In this document: one piece after another, positions 25,295 through 33,215 of the stretch | How positions within the stretch are numbered: the first letter of the stretch is position 1 | Layout: every line of letters starts with the position of its first letter | Origin: Anaerolineae bacterium | Lineage (GTDB): Bacteria; Chloroflexota; Anaerolineae; Aggregatilineales; J027 | DNA: 49,301 nt | Direction: 5' to 3' | Assembly: GCA_019913005.1 (NCBI GenBank) | Contig: JAIOHL010000075.1 | Location: forward strand, 1 to 49,301 | Position numbers and translations under genes: made by a program | The notes under the pieces: generated by a model | The model's input: only the letters and a program-made list of their open reading frames with translations | Told to the model about the DNA's origin: nothing | Databases searched by the model: none

Positions 25295-25849
25295 CTATTG
25301 GGCTGGTTGTGGTGGTTCGATCCACCCACGCGATTCGGCAAAATTGGTTAAGACGGGAATACGTGGCCGCTTGCCGCTATAGGCTTGAAAACCCAAAAAC
25401 CACGAATAGAGCCAGAGCAGGGGGGACAGTGGGAATAGGATAATCATGATGATCCATAACATGCGGGCGTTGATCATGTTATGACGTGTAAAGGAGGTGT
25501 CCCAGTCCTGCACCATGCCGCCGAAAAAGGCTATCAGGGGAACGGGATAGAATAGGGCGCTGACGGCAAAATCGGTGGTGGTGCGACGATCCGCTTGACG
25601 TTTGTATTCGCGGCGGGGCATGGGGGCGACCCCCAAACCACGCATCTGCCCACCGATGGATTTGGCCTGCCGATTGGCATTATATAGCGGATTCAGGGCT
25701 TGGTTTTTGGCCTGTCGCGCTTCCCGCCCGGGGGTATTGATAAGCTGGCGGCCTTTGCTTTTGGCCTGTCCCAATTCACGCCTCGGCATATTTTGAATAT
25801 CTTGAGCTTTGCGTTGAGAGTTTCTTAAATCACGCAGCGGGTCTGGCAT
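25295..25849 (-). CDS. Hypothetical membrane protein with basic N-terminal region
   Basis: A 184-residue protein from ATG 25849. Residues 1-85 are polar and strongly basic, with repeated blocks like RELGQAKSKGR, GREARQAKNQ and NANRQAK, probably a cytoplasmic helical region. Two hydrophobic segments follow (about 95-112 and 125-155), then a short tail. The function is not recognised. The start is chosen because GGAG lies nine bases upstream and a perfect TATAAT sits 43 bases upstream; the longer frame to 25918 crosses that promoter. It precedes recJ by 59 bases on the same strand. Confidence 0.65.
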   Translation of the reverse strand: MPDPLRDLRNSQRKAQDIQNMPRRELGQAKSKGRQLINTPGREARQAKNQALNPLYNANRQAKSIGGQMRGLGVAPMPRREYKRQADRRTTTDFAVSALFYPVPLIAFFGGMVQDWDTSFTRHNMINARMLWIIMIILFPLSPLLWLYSWFLGFQAYSGKRPRIPVLTNFAESRGWIEPPQPAQ

Positions 25850-25891
25850 AATCCTATGCTCCATGCAATCATAGTTGATGTGAACACTTTG

Positions 25892-25897
25892 ATTATA
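25892..25897 (-). promoter_or_regulatory. -10 box for the hypothetical-recJ operon
   Basis: A perfect TATAAT on the minus strand, with predicted leader of about 36 bases to ATG 25849. I see no good -35 sequence. Confidence 0.4.
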
Positions 25898-25922
25898 ACA
25901 GCTTTGCGAGGTAATCACCTAA

Positions 25923-26867
25923 ATGACCCGACGAGTCGTTTTTATGGGAACACCGGAGTTCGCTGTTCCATCACTACAAGCCTTGATAGATGCTCCCGAT
26001 TTTAAGGTGGTGGGGGTGGTGACACAGCCAGACCGTCCCGCCGGACGTGGCAAACAACTTCAGCAAAGCCCGGTCAAACAGTTGGCACTGCAACATGGCA
26101 TAGAAGTGTTTCAGCCAGAAAAATTGCGTGGGACGGAAGTCATGGCAAAACTACGATCATGGTATCCGCATCTGCATGTGGTCGCGGCCTATGGGCAGAT
26201 TCTGAGACAGGCTGTTCTAGATTTGCCGGAATTTGGTAGTATCAATGTCCATGCCTCCCTGCTTCCGCGCTGGCGAGGGGCGGCCCCCATCCAAGCAGCG
26301 ATTTTGGCGGGCGATCCCGTGACAGGCATCACGATTATGCGGATGGATGCTGGTCTGGATACTGGCCCGATGTTGAGCCAAGCGCAGGTCGAAATCTTGC
26401 CCTATGATACGGGGGAAACCCTACATAATAAGTTGGCGGCGGTGGGTGGGCCGTTATTGGTCAATACCCTGCGTGGATTTTTGAGCCATGACATTTTGCC
26501 GCTACAGCAAGAGGATGGGCTTTCGACCTATGCCCCACGTATCAATAAGGAAGATGGCAAAATCAATTGGGCCGACTCTGCTGCTGCGATTGATCGGCGG
26601 GTACGGGCATTTAACCCTTGGCCGGGTACGTTTACTATTCTCAATGGGCAGACCTTAAAATTACATCTGGGGGTTCCACTGGCTGGAAATCCGCATCAAT
26701 TAAAGGTAGGCCAAATTTCGATTTATGATTCGGATGCGCCGCTGGTGATTGGGACAGGCGAGGGTCGCTATGCCCCATCGCGCCTGCAATTGGAAGGGCG
26801 CAAGGCAATGGGGGTGTTGGATTTCCTCAACGGAGTACCGGAAATGGATGGGGTGATTTTGGAATAG
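25923..26867 (+). CDS. fmt: Methionyl-tRNA formyltransferase
   Basis: A 314-residue enzyme that formylates initiator Met-tRNA using 10-formyl-tetrahydrofolate. Motifs: FMGTPEFAVPSL at the start, QPDRPAGRG at about 36-44, AAYGQIL, then the catalytic segment NVHASLLPRWRGAAPI (Asn and His at 107 and 109), and the conserved MDAGLDTGPM with the catalytic Asp. The C-terminal tRNA-binding OB-like domain begins about residue 205 (YAPRINKEDGKINW). Length is normal. A GCGAGG ribosome site precedes the ATG. It is a single gene closed by a hairpin at 26875-26897; def is not in the window. Confidence 0.97.
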   Translation: MTRRVVFMGTPEFAVPSLQALIDAPDFKVVGVVTQPDRPAGRGKQLQQSPVKQLALQHGIEVFQPEKLRGTEVMAKLRSWYPHLHVVAAYGQILRQAVLDLPEFGSINVHASLLPRWRGAAPIQAAILAGDPVTGITIMRMDAGLDTGPMLSQAQVEILPYDTGETLHNKLAAVGGPLLVNTLRGFLSHDILPLQQEDGLSTYAPRINKEDGKINWADSAAAIDRRVRAFNPWPGTFTILNGQTLKLHLGVPLAGNPHQLKVGQISIYDSDAPLVIGTGEGRYAPSRLQLEGRKAMGVLDFLNGVPEMDGVILE

Positions 26868-26874
26868 AGGTTGA

Positions 26875-26897
26875 GGGGAGGACGCTAAATCCTCCCC
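26875..26897. terminator. Hairpin between convergent fmt and aldo/keto reductase
   Basis: A perfect 8-base stem, GGGGAGGA with TCCTCCCC, with a 7-base loop, followed on the plus strand by an A/T-rich stretch (gatttatttatt). Confidence 0.6.
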
Positions 26898-26904
26898 GAT
26901 TTAT

Positions 26905-27855
26905 TTATTCGGTAAAGAGGGTTTCTATCTTTTCAATCACGTCGGGGTTCAGTTTAACTTCTACCGACTTGAGGGTTTCTTCGAGTTGTTCAACACGGGT
27001 TGCCCCGGTGATCGCACTTGTTACGGCAGGGTAGCGCAGTGTCCATGCGATGGCAAGCTGGGAACGGGTTACGTTTAGTTCATCAGCAAGCGCCTTAAAT
27101 TCTTTGATCCGTGTTACGGCATCCCGATCACTGTCTAGCCAGCGATTGCGCAGCCATTCCAACTGACCTAAGCGGCTTTCAGCAGGTACACCGTTGTCGT
27201 ATTTGCCTGTCAGCAAGCCGCTTGCCAATGGTGACCAGACGACCAGACCCGCCCCATTTTTCTTGGCGACAGGCAGCACATCCCCTTCAAATTTCTCCCG
27301 CACCAAGATGCTGTATTGGGGCTGCTCAACCTGTGGCTTATAGAGATTGTACTTTTCGCAGAGATCAAAGGCGGCTTGGATTTGTGCCCCTGTCCATTCA
27401 CTCGTCCCCCAATAGAGGATTTTGCCTTGATGGATGAGGTCGTCCATTGTGCGGATGGTTTCTTCAAGCGGGGTATCATCGTCATAGCGATGGCAAAAGT
27501 AGAGATCAAGATAATCCGTGCCAATGCGCTGGAGCGATTTATGCACACTTTCCATGAGGTGCTTGCGCGACAATCCTCGGTCATTAACATCATCGCTCAT
27601 CGGCCAGAACACTTTGGACGAGATGACGAGGGTATGGCGTGGAAACTTCGCCAATACTTTACCCATCATCCGTTCGGACTCACCAATCGCATAAACGTCG
27701 GCCATGTCGAAAAAGTTGATGCCCGCTTCATAGGCCCGTTCGATAATTTTGGTGGTGATGTTTTGGTCTTTGACCAACTCCCCAAAGGTTGTCCACCCAC
27801 CAAGACTGAGTGCGCTAATTTTTAATCCGGAGTTACCTAGACGCCGATATTGCAT
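26905..27855 (-). CDS. Aldo/keto reductase, potassium-channel beta-subunit-like subfamily
   Basis: A 316-residue NADPH-dependent TIM-barrel oxidoreductase. The catalytic tetrad is visible: FFDMADVYAIGESE (Asp and Tyr near 50-55), the Lys in VISSKVFWP, and the His in YFCHRYDDDTP. The C-terminal cofactor block TSAITGATRVEQLEE is present. LGGWTTFGE and the overall sequence fit the Kv-beta/YghZ-like subfamily, which reduces aldehydes and methylglyoxal. The start is ATG 27855, with AAGGGAG eight bases upstream, rather than TTG 27861. Confidence 0.93.
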   Translation of the reverse strand: MQYRRLGNSGLKISALSLGGWTTFGELVKDQNITTKIIERAYEAGINFFDMADVYAIGESERMMGKVLAKFPRHTLVISSKVFWPMSDDVNDRGLSRKHLMESVHKSLQRIGTDYLDLYFCHRYDDDTPLEETIRTMDDLIHQGKILYWGTSEWTGAQIQAAFDLCEKYNLYKPQVEQPQYSILVREKFEGDVLPVAKKNGAGLVVWSPLASGLLTGKYDNGVPAESRLGQLEWLRNRWLDSDRDAVTRIKEFKALADELNVTRSQLAIAWTLRYPAVTSAITGATRVEQLEETLKSVEVKLNPDVIEKIETLFTE

Positions 27856-27896
27856 GAACAATGCTCCCTTATCAAGAAATTAGTGCCAAAAAGCCC

Positions 27897-27902
27897 AGTA
27901 TA
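27897..27902 (-). promoter_or_regulatory. Possible -10 box for the aldo/keto reductase
   Basis: TATACT on the minus strand lies 41 bases upstream of ATG 27855. The -35 region is poor. Confidence 0.3.
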
Positions 27903-28002
27903 ACATACAGACATTCGCAACTTCACGGGTGTTGTGGCAAAATGGAACTGTCTGCTATCCATCTGAAAATTACACGGGATTTGACTACCGGAGGGTAAAC
28001 CC

Positions 28003-28914
28003 TTGGCTTTACACGACCCATTTAAACCTGAAGAATATTTGGTCGCGGCGGTTGGCGGTTTGGGCTTGACTGCGGCAATGGTTGGCGCGGCGATGTCGGT
28101 AATGGACGTTCGGCCTGATGACGCCCGCATCGCAGTGTATGTTGGACTGGTTATCATCGCCGGGGCGGTGGCCTTGTGGCTGGTGTTGCTTAAGCCGTGG
28201 CTCCAATTTGATGATTTAAAGACACCCCATTTCACCGGACATCATCACGATCACGATGAGGAGCATCATGAGGAACACCATGAAGAGGGGCTGGGTGAGG
28301 GCTTGGCGACGGCATCACCCGCTGAGGTCATAATTGGGGCGGCTCAGGCGGCTCAAGTTGTCCATGATACCCACAAAGCACCTCCGGTAGCCCCTCAACC
28401 TAAAAATGCGAACACCGATGATCTGACGATTATTGAAGGCATTGGGACCAAGATTGCCGCTGCCTTGAGTGCTGCGGGGATCACAAGTTTTGCACAGGTG
28501 GCCGCCAAGACACCTGCCGAGTTAGCTGACGCTGTTAAAGCGCAAAATATTGATCTGGTGGGTGACGCGAAGACATGGCCGCGACAGGCAAAACTGGCTG
28601 CTGCGGGTGATGCGAATGGCCTTGAAGATTTGAAACGCCGTGTCAAAGAAGGCAAAGGGTACGATGATTTGACTCTCTTGGAGGGGATTGGCCCGAAACT
28701 CCAACAACTACTGCGGGATAATGGCATTATCTCGTTTGCTGATTTGGCGGAGGTCGATGTTGAGCATCTGCGCCACCTCGTTCGCGTCGCCAAGCTGCCG
28801 ACTATGCCTGACACATGGCCCAAACAGGCCGCATTTCTGGCGAAGGGTGACTTAAATGGCTTTGAGCAATATAAGAAACAGCTTAAGGGTGGACGCGAGA
28901 CATCATCCGACTAA
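28003..28914 (+). CDS. Membrane protein with His-rich linker and two helix-hairpin-helix domains
   Basis: A 303-residue protein. Two N-terminal membrane helices (about 12-33 and 43-64) are followed by a His/Glu/Asp-rich cytoplasmic segment (residues 76-95), likely to bind metal. Then come two copies of a helix-hairpin-helix-type domain (about 133-205 and 220-295). Each copy opens with DDLT..EGIG.K, contains TWP.QA and ends with GD.NG; the copies are clear tandem duplicates. Similar domains occur in DNA-binding and ribosomal-protein contexts. The start is TTG with GGAGGG seven bases upstream. It is a single gene whose function is unknown. It could tether DNA or other partners to the membrane (inference). 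Confidence 0.8.
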   Translation: MALHDPFKPEEYLVAAVGGLGLTAAMVGAAMSVMDVRPDDARIAVYVGLVIIAGAVALWLVLLKPWLQFDDLKTPHFTGHHHDHDEEHHEEHHEEGLGEGLATASPAEVIIGAAQAAQVVHDTHKAPPVAPQPKNANTDDLTIIEGIGTKIAAALSAAGITSFAQVAAKTPAELADAVKAQNIDLVGDAKTWPRQAKLAAAGDANGLEDLKRRVKEGKGYDDLTLLEGIGPKLQQLLRDNGIISFADLAEVDVEHLRHLVRVAKLPTMPDTWPKQAAFLAKGDLNGFEQYKKQLKGGRETSSD

Positions 28915-28951
28915 GCTGGTACTCGAAATTTCTTGGCAAGGTTGTCAGGCA

Positions 28952-28976
28952 AACAATGGGCTTAAGCCCAATTGTT
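28952..28976. repeat. Palindromic hairpin element in the spacer
   Basis: GGGCTTAAGCCC (28958-28969) is a perfect palindrome flanked by AACAAT and ATTGTT. The left half (CAATGGGC, 28954-28961) is also perfectly complementary to 28991-28998, so two folds compete just before the terminator. Confidence 0.5.
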
Positions 28977-29012
28977 CGCTGGGGAATTTCGCCCATTGGC
29001 TTAGAAACAGAG

Positions 29013-29043
29013 CAGGGGGACTTTACCCCCTGTTTTTATTTTT
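29013..29043 (+). terminator. Rho-independent terminator of the His-rich HHH gene
   Basis: A perfect 7-base stem (29013-29019 with 29026-29032), a 6-base loop and a T-rich tail to 29043. The T tract overlaps the end of the convergent channel gene. Confidence 0.85.
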
Positions 29044-29878
29044 GCGGACGTAGATAGACAAACCAATAGATGATGGCAACCATAACCGACCCGCCGATGA
29101 TATTGCCAATGGTCACAGGCAGCAGGTTATCCATCAGAAATGATTGAACTGTTAAATCTGGCACATTGAGACCCTGAGTCGTCACAAAATCGCCATCGAA
29201 TCGCTTGATGAGCAGGGCAAAGGGGATGTAATACATATTGGCGATGCTGTGTTCAAATCCGGCACTGACAAAGGCTGTAATCGGAAAGATGATCGCCATA
29301 ATTTTGTCGGTGGTGCTGCGTGCCCCATAGGTCAGCCAGACGGCCACACATACCAGTGCGTTGCACATCATGCCGAGCGCAACGGCCTGTATAAACTCCA
29401 AATGGACTTTATCGTTGGCGATATTTAGGGCGGCTTTGCCAACTACGCCACCACCTGCCGTATATTGTTTGGTCAGGTACATCAGGCCGGCGGTCAGGAT
29501 CGCCCCAACAAAATTGCCAGCATAAACCAATACCCAATTTCGAAGCAGTGCTTTGGTGCTGACCTTGCGACTAGCCCACGCCATCACGATCAAATTATTG
29601 CCCGTAAAAAGCTCCCCACCAGCGACGACGATCAAAATTAGGCCCAAGCAGAATACCAAACCTGCCAATAAGCGGGTTACACCGTAGGGCAAAATTCCGG
29701 TAGCCCCGCTCACCGTCGTCGTGGCAAACACCGCTCCGACACCTACGAATCCGCCCGCCAGCAGCGCAAGCGTAAATACGGAGGCGGCATCCGTCCCCGC
29801 TTTCTTAATCCCGACTTGCTCGGCTCGTTTGGCAATATCAGGAGGGAGTAGTGCGTCAATTCCGTTTGATTCGTTCAT
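29036..29878 (-). CDS. Formate/nitrite transporter family channel
   Basis: A 280-residue FNT channel with six membrane helices. Family features: GG.F.G.GAVFATTT near 42-51, the GGELFTGNN broken-helix motif near 87-95, a central GNFVGA, and the substrate-gating His in AGFEHSIANMYYIP near residue 207-210. The proteins form pentamers that move formate, nitrite or hydrosulphide. Neighbours do not settle which; no formate lyase or nitrite reductase gene is nearby. An AGGAG ribosome site precedes the ATG. A terminator for mdh lies just upstream, so this gene has its own promoter or depends on read-through. Confidence 0.93.
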   Translation of the reverse strand: MNESNGIDALLPPDIAKRAEQVGIKKAGTDAASVFTLALLAGGFVGVGAVFATTTVSGATGILPYGVTRLLAGLVFCLGLILIVVAGGELFTGNNLIVMAWASRKVSTKALLRNWVLVYAGNFVGAILTAGLMYLTKQYTAGGGVVGKAALNIANDKVHLEFIQAVALGMMCNALVCVAVWLTYGARSTTDKIMAIIFPITAFVSAGFEHSIANMYYIPFALLIKRFDGDFVTTQGLNVPDLTVQSFLMDNLLPVTIGNIIGGSVMVAIIYWFVYLRPQK

Positions 29879-29901
29879 AGTCTCCTAAACCCTAACAGAA
29901 C

Positions 29902-29929
29902 AAAAAAGGGCAGATGGTCACACCTGCCC
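29902..29929 (-). terminator. Rho-independent terminator of mdh
   Basis: Read on the minus strand: a 6-base stem GGGCAG/CTGCCC (29908-29913 with 29924-29929) followed by six T residues. Confidence 0.8.
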
Positions 29930-29968
29930 CTGCAAAATTTTCAATTTACTCACCAGCACGTCGGTGGA

Positions 29969-30955
29969 TTACATCATGGATTCCACGTCGGCGCGTTCTT
30001 CCAGCAGTTCCTTCTCAGTCGCTTTGATCTTCTCACGGGCATAGGCGCTCAGTTCCAAACCCGCGACAATCTCATAGCTGCCATTGCCTTTGATGCGTAG
30101 GGGGAAGGAGAAAATCAGCCCTTCGGCAACACCATAGGGATTGCCATCGGACGGAATGGCGATACTTGTCCAATCACCCGCCGGAGTGGGCTTTAGCAGA
30201 CTGCGGACGGTATCAATCGCGGCGTTAGCAGCGCTGGCGGCAGAACTCTTGCCACGTGCATCAATGATGGCCTTACCCCGCTGCTGCACGGTCTTCATGA
30301 AGTCACCTTCGAACCATGCCCGGTCGGTAATTGCTTGTGGAGCAGGTTTACCCTTCACCAGTGCGTGTTCAAAATTGGGGAACTGGGTGGCGCTGTGGTT
30401 GCCCCACACGGCCAGATTGGTTACATCACCGACCAACACGCCAGCTTTTTTGGCAATTTGCGTCTTGGCACGGTTTTCATCGAGACGGGTCATGGCAAAC
30501 CAACGATTGTGTGGAATATCGGGGGCGTTCTTCATGCCGACAAGCGCGTTGGTATTGCAGGGATTCCCGACGACCAGAATCCGCACATCACTGGCGGCGT
30601 GGTCGTTCAAAGCGCGACCCTGCCCAACAAAAATCTTGCCGTTGTCTGACAGCAGTTCTTTACGCTCCATGCCCGCAGTACGGGGTTTGCTGCCGACCAA
30701 GAGTGCCCAGTTGGTATCCTTAAACGCGACGTTGGGGTCGTCGGTTGGGATGATGTCGTGCAGCAGGGGGAAAGCGCAGTCTTCCAGTTCCATTACCACA
30801 CCACGCAGACCATCCATCGCTTGGGGGACTTCCAAAATCTGCAAAATGACAGGTTGGTCTGGGCCAAAGGTTTCACCATTAGCCAGACGGAACAGCAGGC
30901 TATAGCCAATTTGACCAGCCCCGCCTGTCACCGTTACACGAATTGGGGATTTCAC
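29969..30955 (-). CDS. mdh: Malate dehydrogenase
   Basis: A 328-residue NAD-dependent enzyme interconverting malate and oxaloacetate in the TCA cycle. The N-terminal nucleotide motif is GGAGQIGY (11-18); [15 protein letters not shown] and [13 protein letters not shown] (substrate loop Arg) follow, and GNPCNTNA and the catalytic region [11 protein letters not shown] contain the His proton acceptor. It belongs to the cytosolic-like dimeric group (about 328 residues), not the LDH-like group. The start is GTG with AAGGAG eight bases upstream. It is downstream of the 2H-like gene by about 106 bases. Confidence 0.97.
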   Translation of the reverse strand: MKSPIRVTVTGGAGQIGYSLLFRLANGETFGPDQPVILQILEVPQAMDGLRGVVMELEDCAFPLLHDIIPTDDPNVAFKDTNWALLVGSKPRTAGMERKELLSDNGKIFVGQGRALNDHAASDVRILVVGNPCNTNALVGMKNAPDIPHNRWFAMTRLDENRAKTQIAKKAGVLVGDVTNLAVWGNHSATQFPNFEHALVKGKPAPQAITDRAWFEGDFMKTVQQRGKAIIDARGKSSAASAANAAIDTVRSLLKPTPAGDWTSIAIPSDGNPYGVAEGLIFSFPLRIKGNGSYEIVAGLELSAYAREKIKATEKELLEERADVESMM

Positions 30956-31061
30956 GGCAAATGCTCCTTGAGTTTATTGCATGTCGTTGCACATAGTTTT
31001 ACCAGTCTACCGCGTTCCTTTTCGAAACAATAGGCCGTTCTACTTTAAATCTCTTGCAAAT

Positions 31062-32108
31062 TTACACGCCAGATTTGAAGGTGGCAATGACTTCCCATTC
31101 ATCAATGACCGTCTCCTCAGATTCGCGCTCCTCGATTTCTTCTTCATCCAGCACCGGGGCACGCAGCAGTTCAATCGCTTCAACTGTCCACGGCTGCTCC
31201 TCAAAATTACGCTGCAAAAAGCCTACTAGGGGCGGCAGGCGGTCAGGCGGGATGGTGGCTTTGATGGGGATGACGGCGCGGAAAGTAGCAGGAGCATCAG
31301 GTTCGGGCTGAATACTGGCGGCTAATTGGGTAGTGAGGACATTTTGGGCTGCATGAAGGGCCTCATTATTTTCCAACCGCCACCCGACGATATAGGTTTG
31401 CGCTCCGACAACTTCACTATAAACGCGCTCAAGTCCCGTCTTGATAGGTAGAGATTGGGTGGCCCATTGGTCTAATATGCTGGCGATGGTGTGTGGTTGG
31501 TCGGTGCGAAAGGGAGCTTGCCATTGGAAGAGGCCGCTATCGGGCAATCCCATATCTACGGCTTTAAGGGCGGCGTTAATCATGGCGTCTATTTCTGTTG
31601 GCAAGGTAGCCGCGATGCGATAACGATATACTGGCGGCGTTTCTTCGATAACTTCTGCTGTTCCAGAATCAGCAGCAGGCGAACTTGTAACACCCCCTTC
31701 CTGAAGTAAGTCGGGCACGCCATCCAGACTTTCACGCGGATTCGCATCCGGCTTCGGTAGGGTCAACTCCTCACTTGAATCACGGGCATCCTCTACCACT
31801 GGTAAATTGTCATTGGTGGAGGTTTGCGGCATGATCTTTTCGAGTGTATCGAGTAGCTCGGCTGTCCCAGCACTGACCGCTTTGGCCTCGCCTTCCGGTT
31901 CATCATCTAGGCTGTCGAGGAGGGCTTGGGTCTTACGATCTATCACCACCTCTTGCTGGCTATCTAGCAGACTGTCGGAAATCTCATCGCTCGCATGGTC
32001 GGTGGAGATGGGGCGCGGTTCATCACTTTGGATCAGCGGCAGTTGGTTATCTTCTTGGCCTGTTTTGCGACGGTCATTATCAGGACGAGGCATGTTGTCT
32101 TCTTGCAT
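31062..32108 (-). CDS. Hypothetical protein with acidic disordered N-terminus and 2H-like C-terminal fold
   Basis: About 348 residues from ATG 32108, chosen for its GGAAGGA ribosome site (TTG 32129 is weak). Residues 1-155 are acidic, polar and probably unfolded. Residues about 160-330 follow the layout of 2H (2'-5' RNA ligase-like) phosphoesterases: a beta strand (YRYRIAATLP), a region like APFRTDQPHTI, GWRLENNEALHAAQNVL, then FRAVIPIKATIPPDRLPPLV and WTVEAIELLR. The two HxT/S catalytic motifs are not present, so it would be an inactive member, and the assignment is tentative. It lies 25 bases after the YdjC gene and 106 before mdh. Confidence 0.65.
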   Translation of the reverse strand: MQEDNMPRPDNDRRKTGQEDNQLPLIQSDEPRPISTDHASDEISDSLLDSQQEVVIDRKTQALLDSLDDEPEGEAKAVSAGTAELLDTLEKIMPQTSTNDNLPVVEDARDSSEELTLPKPDANPRESLDGVPDLLQEGGVTSSPAADSGTAEVIEETPPVYRYRIAATLPTEIDAMINAALKAVDMGLPDSGLFQWQAPFRTDQPHTIASILDQWATQSLPIKTGLERVYSEVVGAQTYIVGWRLENNEALHAAQNVLTTQLAASIQPEPDAPATFRAVIPIKATIPPDRLPPLVGFLQRNFEEQPWTVEAIELLRAPVLDEEEIEERESEETVIDEWEVIATFKSGV

Positions 32109-32133
32109 GGCGATCCTTCCAATGCTCAATTAC

Positions 32134-32991
32134 TTAATTTTCGGCAAATGCGGCAAAAGAAACGAGTTCTATGTTGAGGCGCTCAATGACCTCACGGGTG
32201 GCTGGGTGGGTCAAAGCGTTGAGTTCACGCTGTTTTTGTTCACCATTGGGGATGAGCGGGTCATCGTGGCGTCCGGGATGACACATAATTTCAACAGGGC
32301 GCTTGGTAAAAACAGTATCGGCAAGGATGTTGAGCAGATCGCCCAATGTGTTGTTCGGCGCGGCATAGCGGCTTTCAAAAGTGGCCGGATAGCGAGGGGC
32401 CGGACTGTGGGCATAGGCCGCTTGAAGCTGCTGTTTGAGGCCGCGGATAAATTCGGTTGGCATGAAGGGCATAAAAAATTGTAACCCTGCAATGAGTTCC
32501 TCGTCGGAAACGTTCAGATTGCTTTCACGCAGAGGCATACGATATTCGTCGGCGAGGGCAAGGGTGGCTTCGAGGGCGAGTGGATGAATGAAGGCCATGT
32601 GGTAATGGGAATCAAGATGGGTCGGTGGGCGTCCGGTAATTGCGATAAATCGTTCCACTTGACCCGCAATTTCTTGGTATAGTTCGTCGCCATCAAATTT
32701 ACTGGCTGCCGTGATCAATTTGTCCGGCAAAAAGAACTGCCCATTCTCATCAACGAGGGATGGAATTGCACTAGGGGGTAGAATGGGATGCCCATGTGTC
32801 AGGTTGATATGTAGGCCGATGCCCAATCTGGGAACTTGCTGCATGGCTTGTTGAAGGCCTTCTTCGGCATAGGGCAGGTTAATCATCACAGTGGTCGAGG
32901 TCACAATCCCCTTTTGATGAGCCTCAATAATGGCTGAATTGATGCTGGGGGTATACCCAAAATCATCCGCATTAACAATCAGGGTTGGCAT
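32134..32991 (-). CDS. YdjC/ChbG family carbohydrate deacetylase
   Basis: A 285-residue metal-dependent deacetylase. Motifs in order: NADDFGYT (7-14, metal Asp), GLHINLTHG (metal or catalytic His), HLDSHYHMAF (metal His), and CHPGRHDD (near 239). These place it with ChbG, which removes acetyl groups from chitin oligosaccharides, and with hopanoid HpnK-like proteins. The exact substrate is unknown. It is likely first in an operon with the 2H-like gene and mdh. The N-terminal ATG has no membrane or signal segment. Confidence 0.9.
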   Translation of the reverse strand: MPTLIVNADDFGYTPSINSAIIEAHQKGIVTSTTVMINLPYAEEGLQQAMQQVPRLGIGLHINLTHGHPILPPSAIPSLVDENGQFFLPDKLITAASKFDGDELYQEIAGQVERFIAITGRPPTHLDSHYHMAFIHPLALEATLALADEYRMPLRESNLNVSDEELIAGLQFFMPFMPTEFIRGLKQQLQAAYAHSPAPRYPATFESRYAAPNNTLGDLLNILADTVFTKRPVEIMCHPGRHDDPLIPNGEQKQRELNALTHPATREVIERLNIELVSFAAFAEN

Positions 32992-33051
32992 TCCATCCTC
33001 AATCTTGGTTCTGGCTTGTGTGGATTTTCTGTTAAATTTTAGTCAGAGTCT

Positions 33052-33081
33052 TTGTAAAAATCTAAACTCGCTGTCTATAAT
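33052..33081 (+). promoter_or_regulatory. Sigma-70 promoter for the TPR gene
   Basis: TTGTAA (33052-33057), an 18-base spacer and a perfect TATAAT (33076-33081). The predicted leader is about 125 bases and contains a GGAGG at about 33112 that is not followed by a usable start codon. Confidence 0.65.
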
Positions 33082-33215
33082 CACTACCAACTTATTGAGC
33101 ATATCCAATTTGGAGGGCGTTTAGCAACCACCAAATAAACGCAAACAACCTCTGAGTGTTGGAATGGGTAATACATTTAGAATTGAATGGTTTTATCAGA
33201 ACTATGGGGGCCTCT

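Noticed and set aside
30141-30905. Plus-strand frame of 254 residues
   Set aside because: Antisense to mdh; the Ser/Arg/Pro-rich translation is typical of a shadow frame.
31807-32484. Plus-strand frame of 225 residues
   Set aside because: Antisense to the 2H-like and YdjC genes; the Ser-rich stretch mirrors the acidic coding of the real gene.
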